Shown here: positions 42,916-51,574 of the stretch, one piece after another
Position numbering within the stretch: position 1 is the stretch's first letter
Layout: every line of letters starts with the position of its first letter
NCBI GenBank assembly: GCA_022340285.1
Contig: JAJDOG010000084.1
Location: 1 to 64,000 of the forward strand
Length of the DNA: 64,000 bases
Reading direction: 5' to 3'
From: Betaproteobacteria bacterium
GTDB taxonomy: Bacteria; Pseudomonadota; Gammaproteobacteria; Burkholderiales; SG8-39
The notes under the pieces: model-generated
The model's database searches: none
What the model saw: only the letters and a program-made list of their open reading frames with translations
What the model was told of the DNA's origin: nothing
Made by a program: the position numbers and the translations under genes

Positions 42916-45900
42916 ATGAACGCACCCATCAATCTGCGCGACGTCACCCTCGAGGACAAGTACACGCTCGAGCGGGGAACTGTGTTTCTCACTGCCATGC
43001 AGGCGCTCGCGCGGTTGCCGATGCTGCAACGTGAGCGGGACCTCGCCGCAGGCCTGACCACCGCCGGGTACATCTCGGGCTATCGCGGCTCCCCGCTCGG
43101 CGGCCTCGACCAGGCGCTGTGGGACGCGCGCAAGCATCTCGAGGCCCACCACGTCGTCTTCGAGCCGGGCGTGAACGAGGATCTCGCGGCGACCGCAGTG
43201 TGGGGCTCGCAGCAGCTCGAGCTCTTCGGCGGCGCGCGCTACGACGGCGTGTTCGGGATGTGGTACGGCAAGGGACCGGGCGTCGACCGGTCCGGCGACG
43301 TGCTCAAGCACGCAAACTTCGCAGGCACCGCGCGCCATGGCGGCGTGCTCGCGATCGCGGGCGACGACCACGCCGCGAAGTCTTCCGCGCATGCCCACCA
43401 GAGCGAGCACATGTTCAAGTCGGTGGCCATGCCCGTGCTCGCGCCGTCGTCGGTCCAGGAGATCCTCGATTTCGGACTGCACGGCTGGGCGATGTCGCGC
43501 TACTCCGGCTGCTGGGTGGCGCTGAAGCTGGTGGGCGACGTAGCCGAGAGCTCGGCGTCGGTGGTGGTGGACCCCGCGCGCATTGCGGCACGGCTGCCGA
43601 CCGATTTCGAGCTGCCACCCGACGGACTGAGCCTGCGCTGGCCGGATCCGGTGTCCGCGCAGGAATACCGGATGCACGAGTACAAGGTGTACGCCGCGCT
43701 GGCCTACGCGCGGGCGAACCACCTCGACCGGATCGTGTGGGACAGTCCGCGCGCCCGGTTCGGCATCCTCACCGCCGGAAAGAGCTACGCCGACGTCCGC
43801 CAGGCGCTCGACGATCTCGGCATCGACGAGCAGCTCGCCGCGGAGATCGGCATTCGCCTCTACAAGGTGGGCATGACGTGGCCGCTCGAGGCCGAAGGCG
43901 TGCGGCGCTTCGCGCAGGGGCTCGAGGAGATCCTGGTGGTCGAGGAGAAGCGCCACCTGATCGAATACCAGTTGAAGGAGGAGCTCTACAACTGGCGCGA
44001 GGACGTGCGTCCGCGCGTGGTCGGAAAATTCGACGAGAAGGGCGAATGGGCGCTGCCGCACGGCGACTGGCTGCTGCCGCCGCTCATGGATCTCAACCCC
44101 GCGCTCATCGCGCGTGCGATCGCGGCGCGGGTGGCGCGTTTTCACACGAGCCCCGGAATTCGCAATCGGCTCGCGCTGCTGGCCGAGCAGGAGCGGGCGC
44201 TCGAAGCCGTGCGGGCTCCGCTGCAGCGACTGCCGTGGTTCTGCCCGGGATGCCCGCACAACGCGTCGACGCGCGTACCCGACGGCAGCATCGCGCTGGC
44301 CGGCGTGGGCTGTCACCTCATGGCGATGTGGATGGGACGTCACACCCAGACCGTCTCGCACATGGGCGGCGAAGGCATGGCGTGGGCCGGCGCGCGGCGC
44401 TTCAGCGACACCCCGCACGTGTTCGCCAACATGGGTGACGGCACGTACTTCCACTCGGGCTCGCTCGCGATTCGCGCGGCGGTCGCCGCCAAGGTGCCGA
44501 TCACCTACAAGCTCCTCTACAACGACGCCGTGGCGATGACCGGCGGTCAGCCGGTCGAAGGGCAGATGTCGGTCCCGCAGCTCGCCCGGCAGCTCGCCGA
44601 CGAGGGCGTCGAGCGCATCGTCATCCTCAGCGAGGAGCCGGAGCGCTACCGCGGTATGGCGGCGCTGCCTGCCGGCGTGCCGGTCGTCGCGCGCGAAGCG
44701 CTCGACCGCGTGCAACGCGAGTTGCGCGACTGGTCGATCGAGCGATCCGGCGTCTCGGCGCTGATCTACGACCAGACGTGCGCGGCCGAGAAACGTCGCC
44801 GCCGCCGGCGAGGCACGTATCCGGATCCTGCACGCTGGGTGTGGATCGACCCGGAGGTCTGCGAGAACTGCGGCGACTGCGCGACGAAGTCGAACTGCCT
44901 CGCGATCGTGCCGGTCGAAACGCCGCTCGGAACGCGTCGCGCGATCGACCTCAATGCCTGCAACAAGGACTACACGTGCCTCGAAGGTTTCTGTCCGGCG
45001 CTCGTGACGGTCGAAGGCGGCAAGCCACGCAAGCCGCAGGCCGCCCGAGTCGATGTGGCGAGCCTGCCCCCGCTTCCCGATCCTGATTTGCCGGACTGCG
45101 CTGCCCCGTTCGGAATCCTGGTCGCCGGGGTCGGCGGCACGGGCGTGGTGACCGTGGGCGCGCTCCTCGCGATGGCGGCTCACCTGGAAGGAAAGTCCGC
45201 CACCGTGCTCGACCAGGCCGGGCTCGCGCAGAAAGGCGGGGCGGTGTCTTCGCACGTGCGGATCTGCACCACGCCCGATCGGTTGCACGCGTCGCGCATC
45301 GCGGTCGGCGAGGCCAGCACGCTGCTCGGCTGCGATCTCGTGACCGCGGCCGATTGCGAGACGCTGGCGCGCGTGCACGCGGGCGTCACCCGCGCGGTGG
45401 TGAACGAGGCGCCCACGCTGACCGGCGATCTGCTCCGCGAGCCGGAGCGATTCCCTGCCGAGGCATTGCACCGAAGCGTCGAGAACGCCTTCGCGCCGGG
45501 CGGTGCCGAGTTCTTCGATGCGCACCGTCTGGCGGTGGCGCTGACCGGCGAATCCATCACGGCGAACATCCTGCTGCTCGGCTGCGCGTGGCAGCGCGGG
45601 CTGCTTCCCGTGTCCGAGGGAGCAATTCTGCGCGCCATCGAATTGAACGGGACCGCCGTTTCACTGAACAAAGCGGCGTTCCGCTGGGGCCGGCGTGTGG
45701 CGGGCGATCCGGAGGGCGTGGCTCGAGTCACCGGTACCGGTGCGGCGCCAGCCAGCCTCGACGACTTGATCGAGGATCGGGCACGCAGACTGACCACTTA
45801 TCAGGACGCGGACTATGCGCGCCGCTACCGCAGCCTCATCGAGCGCGTGCGCACGATCGAGGCCGACCGCGTCGGGAGCCACGCGCTGACCGAGGCGGTG

Positions 45901-46377
45901 GCGCGCAGCTATTTCCGACTGCTGGCGCACAAGGACGAGTACGAAGTGGCGCGCATCTACGCCAGCGACGCGTTCCGCGAGCGGCTCGACGCCGCCTTCG
46001 AGGGCGACTACAGGGTGCGCTGGCATCTCGCGCCGGCGTGGCTCGGCACCGCCGATCCCGCGACCGGGGAGACACGGAAGCGTGCGTTCGGCGCCTGGGT
46101 CGCGCCGCTGTTTGGAGCGTTGGCCGGCCTGCGAGGCCTGCGCGGCGGATCGTTGGATCCGTTCGCCCGCGAAGCGGAGCACCGGGCATCGCACGCATTG
46201 CGTGCCGAGTACGAATCGTCGCTGGAGGAGCTGCTCGGGAATCTCGCGCCGGAGAATCATGCGCGGGCGATCGAGCTCGCTTCCCTGCCCGACAGCGTGC
46301 GTGGTTTTGGGCCGATCCGGATACGCGCCATCGAGCGCATGCGCGCGCGGCGCGCGGAGTTGCTGGCGCAGCCGTAG
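42916..46377 (+). CDS. Fused indolepyruvate:ferredoxin oxidoreductase (IOR paralogue 2)
   Basis: 1153 aa. Same layout as paralogue 1: AGYISGYRGSPLGGLD, PGVNEDLAATAVWGSQQL, FCPGCPHNAST, MGGEGMAWAGA, NMGDGTYFHSG, iron-sulfur regions CENCGDCATKSNC and CNKDYTCLEGFCP, then ILVAGVGGTGVVTVGALLAMA. It would turn indolepyruvate (from tryptophan) into indoleacetyl-CoA with reduction of ferredoxin. In this operon the product would enter the pathway directly and bypass the ligase. Reported indoleacetate gene sets, as I recall them, do not include an IOR, so its place here is informative. It may prefer other aryl-pyruvates. Confidence 0.92.
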   Translation: MNAPINLRDVTLEDKYTLERGTVFLTAMQALARLPMLQRERDLAAGLTTAGYISGYRGSPLGGLDQALWDARKHLEAHHVVFEPGVNEDLAATAVWGSQQLELFGGARYDGVFGMWYGKGPGVDRSGDVLKHANFAGTARHGGVLAIAGDDHAAKSSAHAHQSEHMFKSVAMPVLAPSSVQEILDFGLHGWAMSRYSGCWVALKLVGDVAESSASVVVDPARIAARLPTDFELPPDGLSLRWPDPVSAQEYRMHEYKVYAALAYARANHLDRIVWDSPRARFGILTAGKSYADVRQALDDLGIDEQLAAEIGIRLYKVGMTWPLEAEGVRRFAQGLEEILVVEEKRHLIEYQLKEELYNWREDVRPRVVGKFDEKGEWALPHGDWLLPPLMDLNPALIARAIAARVARFHTSPGIRNRLALLAEQERALEAVRAPLQRLPWFCPGCPHNASTRVPDGSIALAGVGCHLMAMWMGRHTQTVSHMGGEGMAWAGARRFSDTPHVFANMGDGTYFHSGSLAIRAAVAAKVPITYKLLYNDAVAMTGGQPVEGQMSVPQLARQLADEGVERIVILSEEPERYRGMAALPAGVPVVAREALDRVQRELRDWSIERSGVSALIYDQTCAAEKRRRRRRGTYPDPARWVWIDPEVCENCGDCATKSNCLAIVPVETPLGTRRAIDLNACNKDYTCLEGFCPALVTVEGGKPRKPQAARVDVASLPPLPDPDLPDCAAPFGILVAGVGGTGVVTVGALLAMAAHLEGKSATVLDQAGLAQKGGAVSSHVRICTTPDRLHASRIAVGEASTLLGCDLVTAADCETLARVHAGVTRAVVNEAPTLTGDLLREPERFPAEALHRSVENAFAPGGAEFFDAHRLAVALTGESITANILLLGCAWQRGLLPVSEGAILRAIELNGTAVSLNKAAFRWGRRVAGDPEGVARVTGTGAAPASLDDLIEDRARRLTTYQDADYARRYRSLIERVRTIEADRVGSHALTEAVARSYFRLLAHKDEYEVARIYASDAFRERLDAAFEGDYRVRWHLAPAWLGTADPATGETRKRAFGAWVAPLFGALAGLRGLRGGSLDPFAREAEHRASHALRAEYESSLEELLGNLAPENHARAIELASLPDSVRGFGPIRIRAIERMRARRAELLAQP

Positions 46378-46395
46378 GCAGGACCTAATGACAGT

Positions 46396-46515
46396 TTTCC
46401 CCTCCTCTCCGAGGAGGGGTGGCGCGTAGCGTCGGGGTGGTGTATAGCGCTTGATCGATGCCGCAACCACCCCCCGCCCTTCGGGCGGACCCCTCCTTGA
46501 AAAGGAGGGGAGAAA
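46396..46515. repeat. REP/BIME-like element, copy 9
   Basis: The first arm has a decayed inner stem (GGCGCGTAGCGTC); the second is intact (CCGCCC-TTC-GGGCGG). It lies just after the end of the iaa operon and directly before the folE remnant. Confidence 0.88.
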
Positions 46516-46523
46516 CGCACCGC

Positions 46524-46590
46524 CTAGCGGTTCACGAGCTGCAGAAACTCCCGTCGCAGGGCCTCGTTTTCCAGGCACGCGCCCCGCATG
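46524..46590 (-). pseudogene. Remnant 3' end of a second folE
   Basis: Read on the minus strand this encodes MRGACLENEALRREFLQLVNR and a TAG stop, matching the last 21 residues of FolE (46651-47343) with one substitution (Cys for Phe). The nucleotide differences are otherwise synonymous (TTT/TTC, CTG/CTA, CAG/CAA, CTC/TTG, TAG/TGA). It looks like the tail of a diverged, once functional folE paralogue whose remainder has been lost. It abuts REP copy 9. Confidence 0.8.
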
Positions 46591-46599
46591 CACGAACGA

Positions 46600-46622
46600 A
46601 CAAGGGGGCGATGCCCCCTTGT
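46600..46622 (-). terminator. Hairpin terminator downstream of folE
   Basis: ACAAGGGGGC-GAT-GCCCCCTTGT is a perfect 10 bp stem with a 3 nt loop, 29 bp after the folE stop. On the minus strand it is followed by TTCGTTCG, a weak T-rich tail. Confidence 0.55.
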
Positions 46623-46650
46623 ATATCTCCCAGTTCAGGGGCGCGTTCGG

Positions 46651-47343
46651 TCAGCGGTTCACCAATTGTAGGAACTCCCGTCGCAGGGCCTCGTTTTCCA
46701 GGAACGCGCCCCGCATCACGCTGTTCACCATGTGCGACGCGTCCCGCACGCCCCGCCATTGGGTGCAGAAGTGGTCGGCCTCGATCACGATCGCGAGCCC
46801 GTCGGGGTTGATCCGCGACTCCAGGAGATCGGCGAGCTGCATCACGGCCTCCTCCTGGATCTGCGGCCGGCTCATCACCCATCCGGCGAGCCGCGAGTAC
46901 TTGGAAAGCCCGAACAGATTCGACTGGCGGTTCGGGAGGATGCCGATCCACAGCTTGCCGAGGATCGGAACGAGATGGTGCGAGCACGCGCTGCGCACCG
47001 TGATCGGGCCCATGATCATCAGCTCGTTCAAGCGTTCCGCATTCGGGAATTCGGTGACGCGAGGCATCGGGTGATAGCGGCCCCGGAAGACCTCGTGCAG
47101 GAACATGCGCGCCACGCGACGCGCGGTGCCCTGCGTGTTGTGGTCGCTCTCCGTGTCGATCACCAGCGTCTCCAGCACCGCCTGCATGCGGTCGGTGACC
47201 TCGTCCTCGAGCGCCGTGAGCTCGGCGTCGCTCTCGATGAACTCGGCGATGTTGTCGTTGGCGTGGAAACGCTGCCCGGCCGTGCGCAATCGCGTGCGAA
47301 TGCGATCTGCGGCAGTGCCGGGTGGGGGTTTGGGCGCATTCAT
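46651..47343 (-). CDS. folE: GTP cyclohydrolase I
   Basis: 230 aa. Catalyses the first step of tetrahydrofolate synthesis, GTP to 7,8-dihydroneopterin triphosphate. Zinc-site motifs are RSACSHHLVPILGKLWIGILP and IEADHFCTQWRGVRDASHMVNSVMRGAF. LGLSKYSRL in canonical form reads FGLSKYSRLAGWVMSRPQIQE. The last motif differs from the usual TSAMRG, reading NSVMRG, but the metal ligands are kept. It diverges from a radical SAM gene. A remnant of a second copy lies just downstream. Confidence 0.92.
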   Translation of the reverse strand: MNAPKPPPGTAADRIRTRLRTAGQRFHANDNIAEFIESDAELTALEDEVTDRMQAVLETLVIDTESDHNTQGTARRVARMFLHEVFRGRYHPMPRVTEFPNAERLNELMIMGPITVRSACSHHLVPILGKLWIGILPNRQSNLFGLSKYSRLAGWVMSRPQIQEEAVMQLADLLESRINPDGLAIVIEADHFCTQWRGVRDASHMVNSVMRGAFLENEALRREFLQLVNR

Positions 47344-47467
47344 GCGGGTCTCCGATTCAATCGTGTCGCGGGCTTGCCCGCGATTATCCCGCGGATGCGC
47401 GCGCCCTGCGTGGTGTGCGGCGCATCATGGCCGCGCACTCTGGCGGCGGGAAATCCAATCCGCTAAC

Positions 47468-49456
47468 ATGCCGAATCGTCCAGAAGAGCGACGCCACCTA
47501 GAAGCGACGCCAGATATGCTGCACGAATCTTCGCGCGGGCACGACGCCGGCCGAGGAAGCTCTCGCCCGGTTCGAATTCTGCTCGTCAATCCCAGGTTTC
47601 CGGAGAGCTTCTGGAGCTTCCGGTGGGCGGTGGAGCGCGTGCTCCACGGCAAGCGGGCGGTGAATCCCCCGCTGGGGCTCGCGACGCTCGCTGCGCTCTG
47701 CCCGCCGCGCTGGGACGTGACGATCGTCGACGAGAACGTCGAGAGCGTGCCGCTGACGCCTGACGCGGACATCGTCGGCGTGTGCGGCATGGGCGTCCAG
47801 GTCCGGCGGCAGAAGGAACTGCTCGCCTACTACCGTGCGCGCGGCCACTTCGTCGTCGCGGGCGGCAGCTACGCATCGCTCTGCCCCGAGAACTACGAGG
47901 GGCTCGTCGACAGCCTGGTGTGCGGCGAGGCCGAATACATCTGGCGCGATTTCTGCCGCGATTTCGAGGCGGGCGCCGCCAAGTCGCTCTACCGTGAGAC
48001 CGGCACGGTGTCGCTCGAGGATTCGCCGGTGCCGCGCTTCGATCTGCTCAAGCTCGACCGGTACACCACCGCGTCGCTGCAGTTCTCGCGCGGCTGCCCC
48101 TTCCGCTGCGAGTTCTGCGACATCATCGTCATGTTCGGCCGCCGGCCGCGCTACAAGCGTTCCGAGCAGGTCGGCCGCGAGCTCGACGAGCTGCGCCGGC
48201 GCGGCGTGCGCAACGTCTTCTTCGTCGACGACAACCTGATCGGCAACAAGCCCGCCGCGAAGGTCCTGCTGCGCTTTCTCGCCGATTACCAGCGGACGCA
48301 CGACTGGACATTCACCTTCGGTACGGAAGCCTCGATCAACCTTGCCCAGGATCGCGAGCTCCTGGAGCTCTTCCGGGCCGCGAACTTCGAGTGGGTGTTT
48401 CTCGGGATCGAGTCGCCGGATCCGGAGAGCCTGAAGGAGACGCTCAAGACGCAGAACCTGCATGAGGATGTGCTCACGTCGGTGCGGAGGATCTATTCGT
48501 ACGGGATCGACGTATTGGCCGGCTTCATTGTCGGATTCGACAACGACACGCTCGACACCTTCGAGCGCCAGTACCAGTTCATCCAGGCCTCGGGTATCCA
48601 GGCGGCCATGGTCGGGCTGCTCAAGGCGCTGCCCAAGACGCCCCTTTGGGATCGGCTCGAGCGGGAAGGGCGTCTGATCGCCGACGATGCGGAATCCGAC
48701 AACACCAAGCTCGGAACCAACGTCGTGCCGAAGCGCATGGACCATAAGGCGATGGTGGACGCTTACCGCGGGCTCTACGACCGGCTGCTGGAGGATCGGG
48801 CGATCGCCGAGCGCGTGCGGACGAAGCTCGCCCACATGCGCCAGCCGCTCTATCGCGGCAATTACAGCCCGCGCGAGAGCGTCACGATCCTGTGGCGGTT
48901 CGCGACGCGGGGGCTGCTGGCCGGCGGCCCGCGCCGCGTCTACCATTTCTTGCGCAGCCTGCCGGTCGCCACGCCGGGGCGCATCCACCAGGCGGTCGTG
49001 GACTGGATCACCGCGCTCGCGATGCGCGACTACGTGCGTCGCCATTTCGACGGCGAGGCGCATCGCCACGCGGCCACCGCGGATCGGCTCGGCAACGCGC
49101 TGACGCATGCGCTGGCGCGTTACATGCACGAAGGCAAGGTGGCGATCTCGTTGGAACGGGCTCAGCTGCCGTCATTTAGCCTTGCGGTGAAGGACTGGCC
49201 GGACCCGCGCTTCTTCGCGCGGGCCGCACGCCCCATCGACCGCCTCCTGCGACACACCTCGGCGACGCTGACGTTGCGGATCGAGGCATTCCGGGAGCAC
49301 GAGCGCGTGCATCTGGAGCGCCTCCTGCGGCGTCTCGCGCGCCACGGCGACCGGATCTCCGTGGTCGTGAGCGACGGTCTCCGCGAAATGGTGCACGTGG
49401 ACTCGTCGCGATTTCACCTGGTGCTCTCGGGGCCCGCCCCCTGCGGGACGTCGTGA
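47468..49456 (+). CDS. B12-binding-type radical SAM protein with DUF4070-like C-terminus
   Basis: 662 aa from the ATG at 47468 (an ATG at 47516 is an alternative). Residues about 35-180 form a B12-binding-like Rossmann domain (VRILLVNPRFPESFWSFRWA...NPPLGLATLAALCP). The radical SAM cluster motif is C210, C214 and C217 (GCPFRCEFCD). FVDDNLIGNK, FGTEASINLA and GFIVGFDNDT follow. The C-terminal third matches the DUF4070 type. The cobalamin DxHxxG motif is absent. Related proteins include hopanoid- and lipid-modifying enzymes; I cannot name the substrate. It is a single-gene unit. Confidence 0.85.
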   Translation: MPNRPEERRHLEATPDMLHESSRGHDAGRGSSRPVRILLVNPRFPESFWSFRWAVERVLHGKRAVNPPLGLATLAALCPPRWDVTIVDENVESVPLTPDADIVGVCGMGVQVRRQKELLAYYRARGHFVVAGGSYASLCPENYEGLVDSLVCGEAEYIWRDFCRDFEAGAAKSLYRETGTVSLEDSPVPRFDLLKLDRYTTASLQFSRGCPFRCEFCDIIVMFGRRPRYKRSEQVGRELDELRRRGVRNVFFVDDNLIGNKPAAKVLLRFLADYQRTHDWTFTFGTEASINLAQDRELLELFRAANFEWVFLGIESPDPESLKETLKTQNLHEDVLTSVRRIYSYGIDVLAGFIVGFDNDTLDTFERQYQFIQASGIQAAMVGLLKALPKTPLWDRLEREGRLIADDAESDNTKLGTNVVPKRMDHKAMVDAYRGLYDRLLEDRAIAERVRTKLAHMRQPLYRGNYSPRESVTILWRFATRGLLAGGPRRVYHFLRSLPVATPGRIHQAVVDWITALAMRDYVRRHFDGEAHRHAATADRLGNALTHALARYMHEGKVAISLERAQLPSFSLAVKDWPDPRFFARAARPIDRLLRHTSATLTLRIEAFREHERVHLERLLRRLARHGDRISVVVSDGLREMVHVDSSRFHLVLSGPAPCGTS

Positions 49457-49463
49457 GGAAAAG

Positions 49464-49509
49464 AACACCCCGGGGTGTTGCGCCCCGGGGTCGCGGCGCC
49501 AGAGCGCCG
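49464..49509. terminator. Paired hairpins between radical SAM and hsp20 genes
   Basis: AACACCCC/GGGGTGTT (49464-49479) and CGGCGC-CAGA-GCGCCG (49494-49509) lie in the 66 bp between convergent genes. No T-tract follows, so they may act as a bidirectional mRNA-end structure. Confidence 0.45.
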
Positions 49510-49522
49510 TGGCGGGTGAGCC

Positions 49523-49972
49523 TCAGCTCACCGTAAGCTTCTTGGCAGACTTGCCGGCTTTCTTGGGAAGCCTGAGGGTCAGCACGCCGTCCGCGTAGTT
49601 CGCTTCGGCTTTCGTGTCGTCCACTTCGGTGTCGAGCGTGAAGGCCCGATACACGCTGCCATAGTAGCGCTCGCTACGAACGACCCGTTTGCCTTCCTTC
49701 TCTTCCTTCTCCTTCTTCACCTCTGCCGAGACAGCGATCCGATCGCCTTCGATCGAGACGTCGATGTCTTCTTTCTTCGCACCAGGGATTTCGGCTTTCA
49801 CCGTGTAGCTGCCGTCATCCTCGGCGACATCCACCTTGATCTGCGGCTCGGCCTCGAGCTCGGCCCATACCGGCCGAATGCCAAACTCTTTCCAGAACTC
49901 GTCCACATCGGACCATGGACGATACCGCGTCATTTCGCGGAACGGATTCCAGCGAGTGAGTTGCCGCGTCAT
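49523..49972 (-). CDS. Small heat-shock protein (Hsp20)
   Basis: 149 aa from the ATG preceded by a perfect AGGAGGTGA site; an 8-codon upstream extension is rejected for that reason. The alpha-crystallin domain runs from about 48 to 140, with IKVDVAEDDGSYTVKAEIPGAKKEDIDVSIEGDRI and ending NYADGVLTLRLPKK. It prevents aggregation of unfolded proteins. An FNR-type box centred 75 bp upstream with a correctly spaced -10 suggests induction under oxygen limitation. Confidence 0.93.
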   Translation of the reverse strand: MTRQLTRWNPFREMTRYRPWSDVDEFWKEFGIRPVWAELEAEPQIKVDVAEDDGSYTVKAEIPGAKKEDIDVSIEGDRIAVSAEVKKEKEEKEGKRVVRSERYYGSVYRAFTLDTEVDDTKAEANYADGVLTLRLPKKAGKSAKKLTVS

Positions 49973-50013
49973 AAGCTCACCTCCTTTCCGCTTCACTTAC
50001 ACCTTCCACTACC

Positions 50014-50054
50014 AGCATAGATCGCCGTAGCCGACGCGTATTGACGCGGATCAA
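50014..50054 (-). promoter_or_regulatory. FNR-type box and -10 of hsp20
   Basis: TTGAC-GCGG-ATCAA (50041-50054; 9/10 to the FNR consensus TTGAT-N4-ATCAA). On the minus strand TATGCT (50014-50019, 4/6) is placed as expected for a class II FNR promoter, with a start near 50006. Confidence 0.6.
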
Positions 50055-50084
50055 GGGCTTACGCCGGATCGGCAGCGCGCCTTC

Positions 50085-51080
50085 TCAGGCAGCGAGCAGG
50101 ACCGCGCGGGCGTCGGTTTCCCGCGCGAGCTCGACGAGCTCGCCAGGACGGTTCGCCGCGAGCCAATCGGGGTCGGAAAGCGCGCGGCGCCATGCCCGAG
50201 CGCCCGGCTGCCCGTGATAAAGGCCGAGCATGTGCCGGGTAATCTGCCGCAGGCTCCCGCCCGCCGCGACGTGCCGCGCTGCGTAAGGGACGATTGCCTC
50301 GACCACACTCCGTCGCGTACGGGGCGCGCCGGGCTCGCCGAAGTAGCGCGCGTCGAACTCCGCCAGCAGCCAGGGGTTGTGATAGACCGCCCGGCCCAGC
50401 ATCACGCCATCGACGGCGGCGAGCTGCCCATCTATTTCGTCGAGCGTCGAGATTCCGCCGTTCACCACGATCTCGAGCTCGGGCAACTCGCGCTTCAGGC
50501 GGTGAACGACGTCATACCGAAGCGGCGGCACTTCGCGATTCTCCTTTGGAGAGAGGCCCTTGAGCCACGCATTGCGCGCGTGCACGAAAAATGTGCGGCA
50601 ACCCGCCCGGGCCACCGTCTCGATGAAGCGGCGCACAAAATCATAGTCCTCGCCGCGGTCTATACCGATCCGATGCTTGACGGTGACCGGGACGGATACG
50701 GCGTCCTGCATCGCCTTGACGCAGTCGGCGACGAGGTCCGGCTCGGCCATCAGGCACGCGCCGAACGCGCCGCGCTGCACCCGCTCCGAGGGACAGCCGC
50801 AATTGACGTTGATCTCCGCATAACCCCAGCGTTCGGCGAGACGCGCGCAGGCCGCAAGCTCATTGGGCTCGGAGCCACCGAGTTGCAGTGCGACAGGCTG
50901 CTCGGCGGGGTCGAAATCGAGGTGACGCGCGACATCGCCGTGCAGGAGCGCGCCGGTGGTGAGCATTTCCGTGTAGAGCCAGGTTCTCCGGGTGAGCAGC
51001 CGATGAAAAAACCGGCAGTGCCGGTCCGTCCAGTCCATCATCGGCGCCACCGCGAGTCGATGCGGAGCGTTTGCGCGCAT
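50085..51080 (-). CDS. dusA: tRNA-dihydrouridine synthase A
   Basis: 331 aa. VAPMMDWTDRHCRFFHRLL at the N-terminus is the DusA signature. NVNCGCPSERVQRGAFGACLM contains the catalytic cysteine. VKHRIGID, FFVHARNAWLKGLSPKENR and the FMN-phosphate site NGGISTLDE...GRAVYHNPWLL follow. It reduces uridines 20/20a in the tRNA D-loop with FMN and NADPH. It starts at the first ATG of the frame. Single gene on its strand. Confidence 0.94.
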   Translation of the reverse strand: MRANAPHRLAVAPMMDWTDRHCRFFHRLLTRRTWLYTEMLTTGALLHGDVARHLDFDPAEQPVALQLGGSEPNELAACARLAERWGYAEINVNCGCPSERVQRGAFGACLMAEPDLVADCVKAMQDAVSVPVTVKHRIGIDRGEDYDFVRRFIETVARAGCRTFFVHARNAWLKGLSPKENREVPPLRYDVVHRLKRELPELEIVVNGGISTLDEIDGQLAAVDGVMLGRAVYHNPWLLAEFDARYFGEPGAPRTRRSVVEAIVPYAARHVAAGGSLRQITRHMLGLYHGQPGARAWRRALSDPDWLAANRPGELVELARETDARAVLLAA

Positions 51081-51574
51081 TCCGGAATTCTACTCGTGGG
51101 GTCGGAGCAGGGCTCGACAGCTTACGCGGCAAACGCTTAGCTCATTCGGCATAGGCATCATCCTTGCCAAGCCGCTTTCCACGCGCTTGCGCGCGTTCCG
51201 GCATCGGCGCGGCTGAGAGTGAGCGCTTCGCATCGCCGAAAGGCCGATGACTCGGAGACGATCGTGGTTCACAAATTCTGGATTGGTGCGCGTTGAAATT
51301 AAATGGTGCGCGTGCGCGCCGCTTGGCGCGTTTCTTGTTCGGCAAGAATTATCGTCCGCAGAAAAAAATTGATTGCATTCCGACCCGGAGATGAGAGTAG
51401 CATTCCGTCTTCGCCGCCGGACACGCGAGCACGAAGATCGGCACCATCTTCGCGTGCATGAAGCGGGTGCGGTGACGAAAGCGTTTTTGAGCGCAGCGGT
51501 CGCGCACCGGAAGATCGGTGGCGCGGAAAAGGACAAGGCGCCCTGAACAGGGCCGACGCTCGAGAGGAGGACAC
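51081..51574. other. Gene-free region with an orphan terminator
   Basis: 494 bp with no confident gene. It includes a lower-GC patch (about 51280-51375). CGCGCC-GCTT-GGCGCG followed by TTTCTTGTTC (51315-51340) looks like an intrinsic terminator on plus, with no known gene ahead of it. A 51-codon frame (51391-51546, MRVAFRLRRRTREHEDRHH...) has no good ribosome site and is not called. Confidence 0.45.

Noticed and set aside
42910-45525. 871-codon minus-strand open frame opposite IOR paralogue 2
   Set aside because: The same shadow effect as at the first IOR; the plus strand encodes the complete enzyme.
51391-51546. 51-codon frame before the small charged protein
   Set aside because: No spaced ribosome site and no recognisable family; left as part of the gene-free region.
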